A DNA stretch of 64,000 nucleotides from Niabella sp. (GTDB lineage Bacteria > Bacteroidota > Bacteroidia > Chitinophagales > Chitinophagaceae). Positions within the stretch are counted from its first letter, which is position 1. Every line of letters starts with the position of its first letter. The notes beneath the pieces were generated by a model, which saw only the letters and a program-made list of their open reading frames with translations, was not told the origin of the DNA and searched no databases. The position numbers and the translations under genes are program-made. The stretch covers positions 124,001 through 188,000 of the forward strand of contig JAGIAT010000004.1 of the NCBI GenBank assembly GCA_017744715.1, written 5' to 3'. Positions 61,761 through 64,000 of this stretch are shown piece after piece.

Positions 61761-62231
61761 TTACCTGCGGCCGGTTAGCAGGATATTTTTCCAGTTACGG
61801 AATACGTACCGGTGAATGCTTTTCAAACCGACCCACATGGGAATGGAAACCCAGAGCCGGGCACCGGGTTTCAATGTAAATTCAGTGGTGCGCGTGATCG
61901 TTGTTTCCGTTGTACCTGCAGGAGTTAATACAAAGGTTTCAACAATAGCATCCACACAAGGGCCAAAATAAATACTGGTTTCCCGCATTTCAAACCGGAG
62001 CTTTTTTTCCGGCATCCATTCTAAAATAGTTTGCCGGATCAGGCCCTTATCGGAAACACATTCACGGGTAGCGCCAACCCCTCCAATTCCGTCCGTCAGC
62101 CGGCACTCCACCGGCTTGGGAAGGCCAAAAAGAAAATAGCAGGGTTTTCGTTCATCCATTTTCGACTGAAATAATAACGGCCAGAGCTGAGCCGGGGTTG
62201 CGTTGAATTTCCAGGTAGTTTGAAGTTGCAT
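61761..62231 (-). CDS. SRPBCC-fold protein
   Basis: A 156-residue START-like domain (MQLQTTWKFNATPAQLWPLL, ETTITRTTEFTLKPGAR), which binds hydrophobic ligands. The ligand is unknown. It begins 25 bases after the nitronate monooxygenase gene, so they probably share a transcript. Confidence 0.8.
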   Translation of the reverse strand: MQLQTTWKFNATPAQLWPLLFQSKMDERKPCYFLFGLPKPVECRLTDGIGGVGATRECVSDKGLIRQTILEWMPEKKLRFEMRETSIYFGPCVDAIVETFVLTPAGTTETTITRTTEFTLKPGARLWVSIPMWVGLKSIHRYVFRNWKNILLTGRR

Positions 62232-62256
62232 CGGTATTTTTTATTAAAGCGGTATT

Positions 62257-63327
62257 CTATTTACCAATGGCATTTGCCAGCAATGCCTTTCCAAACTGTT
62301 CCACAATTGCTGCGGAAGTACCTGTCGCGGCCGTTAACGGCATTTCCGTTCCGGACCAAAGGCTGGTAAATGCCGCATCATTCTGTGCCTGTGCCTTTTT
62401 ACGAAGCACGGCTGTTAAGGCATTCTGATACGGGTAAGGAGGCACCGGAATACCCGAGGTTTCAACTGCTGTTATAAACGCATTGCACAAGCCCCGTGCC
62501 CATCGGCCGGAAAAAGCCGTGGTCAGCACGGAGTGTGTTTCCGGTTCCCGGGTCAGCAATTGTTTGTAAGCAGGTATAGCCTCACTTTCCGCTGTAGGAA
62601 TAAAAAGCGTTCCCAACTGCACTGCTGCCGCGCCAAGAGCAATCATTCTTTTAGCTCCTGCCGTATCCCGAATGCCGCCCGCAGCGATCACGGGAATATG
62701 GATCGCCGTTTTCAATGCCGCAAGCAACACTTCCAGCGCAGGTTGCCCTGCTACGTCTTCCTGTAAAAAACTCCCCCGGTGTCCGCCGGCTTCGATGCCC
62801 TGTGCCACCACCATATCTATACCTTTTTCCTGCAGATAAACGGCCTCTTCCAGACTGGTTGCGGTACCGATCAGTAATACTTTATTGTTTTTCAACAGCC
62901 GGATACTTTCATCATCCGGACACCCGAAGGTAAAACTCACCACCCGAACGCCTTCCTGAAGCAATACATCCAGCTGGTCTTTATAGCTATACAGCCGCGG
63001 AATCTGAAGATCGGCTTCGGTCAGTTCATACCCGCGTTCCGTTGCCAACCGGTGAATCAGCTGCCGCATGGGCTCCAGGGAAACGATGTCCACTTCCGGG
63101 ATCTGGTGTACAAAAAGATTCACCGCAAAAGGCCGGTAGGTTAATACACGTGTTTTGCGCAGCAATGTTGCAACAGCCTCCGGCGATAGCCCTCCAACCG
63201 GAAGCGATCCAAGTCCGCCGGCATTGGAAGCCGCAGCGGTCATTTCCGGAGTGGACACCCCCAGCATGGGTGCCTGTACCACCGGGTAAGTGATCTGTAA
63301 CCTATCAGAGAATGTATGGGTGTGCAT
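62257..63327 (-). CDS. Nitronate monooxygenase (2-nitropropane dioxygenase family)
   Basis: A 356-residue FMN-dependent TIM barrel that oxidises alkyl nitronates. Motifs: YPVVQAPMLGVSTPEMTAAASNAGGLGSLP, VVAQGIEAGGHRGSF (catalytic His), PVIAAGGIRDTAGAKRMIALGAAAVQLGTLF. Length is normal for class II. First gene of a two-gene unit with the SRPBCC protein. Confidence 0.92.
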   Translation of the reverse strand: MHTHTFSDRLQITYPVVQAPMLGVSTPEMTAAASNAGGLGSLPVGGLSPEAVATLLRKTRVLTYRPFAVNLFVHQIPEVDIVSLEPMRQLIHRLATERGYELTEADLQIPRLYSYKDQLDVLLQEGVRVVSFTFGCPDDESIRLLKNNKVLLIGTATSLEEAVYLQEKGIDMVVAQGIEAGGHRGSFLQEDVAGQPALEVLLAALKTAIHIPVIAAGGIRDTAGAKRMIALGAAAVQLGTLFIPTAESEAIPAYKQLLTREPETHSVLTTAFSGRWARGLCNAFITAVETSGIPVPPYPYQNALTAVLRKKAQAQNDAAFTSLWSGTEMPLTAATGTSAAIVEQFGKALLANAIGK

Positions 63328-63465
63328 GCTTTGCCGTTTATATTGCTTTTTGACGGTGCGCTTATCATCGATTGGTTACGCATCACAGCGCCGCTGGTTG
63401 TCTGTTGGGATCCGGACCTACAATACCACGAAGCACCAGTAGTAACGGTCTTCTCAAACGCCCGT

Positions 63466-64000
63466 CTACTGTTTTTCCGCGGCCGCTTTTTCCTTTACCA
63501 CTACCAGGTCGCTCAGCTCTACCTGCATGGGCAATAAGCCGATCTTTACCACGGCACGTTTACTTTTAATTTCCAGTACTTCGCCCACCTGGTGATTCCG
63601 TTTCATCTTAACCTGGTCGCCTACTTTGATCTCCCCTCCTATTTCCTGGTATTTGGATTCGATCTTTTTCTGGATCTTTCCAACCGTTTTCTTTTCATTC
63701 TTGTTAAAAAGCAGGTTATTGATCTGTTTGATCAGTTTTTGTTTATCCTCCTCCTTCTTCCATTCAATAGTGATCTGTTTAAGCTTCCGCTCCATATCTT
63801 TAAGATAGGTGATCCGGTCTTCGGATATCTTATTCTGCTCGCGCAATACATTCATTTGCTGACGGTGTTTTTCCTTATCCATCACCCGCTCCATTTCCTT
63901 TTTCAGCCGTTCATTTTCCCTGATCAGCCGCTCCAGCTCCTGATCCTTTTTGGTAAGGTCCCGCAGGTTTTGTTCCGTTTTGTTCAACAGTTTATCCAGC
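63466..64000 (-). CDS. mutS2: MutS2, C-terminal part (5' end outside window)
   Basis: The open frame enters from the right edge in phase and stops at 63466. It codes for a long coiled coil (ELERLIRENERLKKEMERVM, KISEDRITYLKDMERKLKQ), then GDQVKMKRNHQVGEVLEIKSKRAVVKIGLLPMQVELSDLVVV, the KOW-like part of MutS2. The protein ends soon after at KEKAAAEKQ, so the C-terminal Smr nuclease domain usual in MutS2 is absent. The ATPase part lies beyond the window. Confidence 0.8.
   Translation of the reverse strand, partial: LDKLLNKTEQNLRDLTKKDQELERLIRENERLKKEMERVMDKEKHRQQMNVLREQNKISEDRITYLKDMERKLKQITIEWKKEEDKQKLIKQINNLLFNKNEKKTVGKIQKKIESKYQEIGGEIKVGDQVKMKRNHQVGEVLEIKSKRAVVKIGLLPMQVELSDLVVVKEKAAAEKQ

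Noticed and set aside
1..64000. Insertion sequences, tRNA or rRNA genes
   Set aside because: No transposase motif, cloverleaf or rRNA segment was recognised in any gap.

Overview
The window looks like chromosomal DNA from a member of the Bacteroidetes, most likely the family Chitinophagaceae; the genus cannot be fixed from sequence alone. Reasons: a SusC/SusD pair, many lipoproteins and signal peptides followed by Gln, recurrent -7 elements of the TAnnTTTG type just upstream of starts, weak Shine-Dalgarno sequences, a secreted M43 peptidase with a Bacteroidetes-style C-terminal module, and short degenerate intergenic repeats. No tRNA, rRNA, transposase or CRISPR array was seen. Both ends cut through genes: a lipoprotein on the left and mutS2 on the right.

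Layout. 1-8.8 kb: ssb, mnmA, a lipoprotein, an SMR efflux protein, a lactamase-fold hydrolase, a Nudix protein, a GH18 chitinase and a secreted M43 peptidase. 9-16 kb (minus): a regulator joining a Crp-like sensor to an AraC DNA-binding domain, an SPFH/zinc-ribbon membrane pair, an esterase, an RNA m5C methyltransferase and odhB. 16-20 kb: a NarL-type response regulator lying between odhB and sucA, then rpsT. 20-25 kb: peptidoglycan recycling (murQ plus sugar kinase), a CtpA-like protease and cystathionine beta-synthase. 25-32 kb: a frameshifted Uma2 gene, outer-membrane proteins, dihydroorotase and a short MutS-like ATPase. 32-36 kb: a probable metal (zinc?) uptake locus with a two-box operator at the receptor start. 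36-39 kb: engB, a GntR regulator, ubiE/menG and a tandem 220-bp repeat. 39-45 kb: a BtuF-like protein and the SusCD pair. 45.6-47 kb: a SAM-I riboswitch with terminator in front of a cystathionine gamma-synthase/lyase gene. 48-52 kb: a DinB/ABC operon, then an Ada-like plus AlkB-like alkylation repair pair. 52.7-54.8 kb: M13 peptidase. 55-60.7 kb: VgrG effector island. 61-64 kb: MgtC, SRPBCC, nitronate monooxygenase and mutS2.

The most interesting block is 55122-60747. It holds five co-directional, tightly packed genes: VgrG spike, an unrecognised 294-residue protein, a 77-residue basic protein, a 513-residue Gly-rich, membrane-segment effector whose C-terminus carries an HSE...CPDC zinc-deaminase signature, and a 365-residue two-part protein starting two bases after the effector stop that is the natural immunity candidate. 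No type VI core genes are in the window, so this reads as an orphan VgrG-effector cassette with a possible new deaminase toxin family.

Other themes are methionine/cysteine metabolism (SAM-I switch, CGS/CGL, CBS), alkylation repair, and a mobile-looking intergenic element with inverted ends present in three copies (two in tandem, one inverted 14 kb away).
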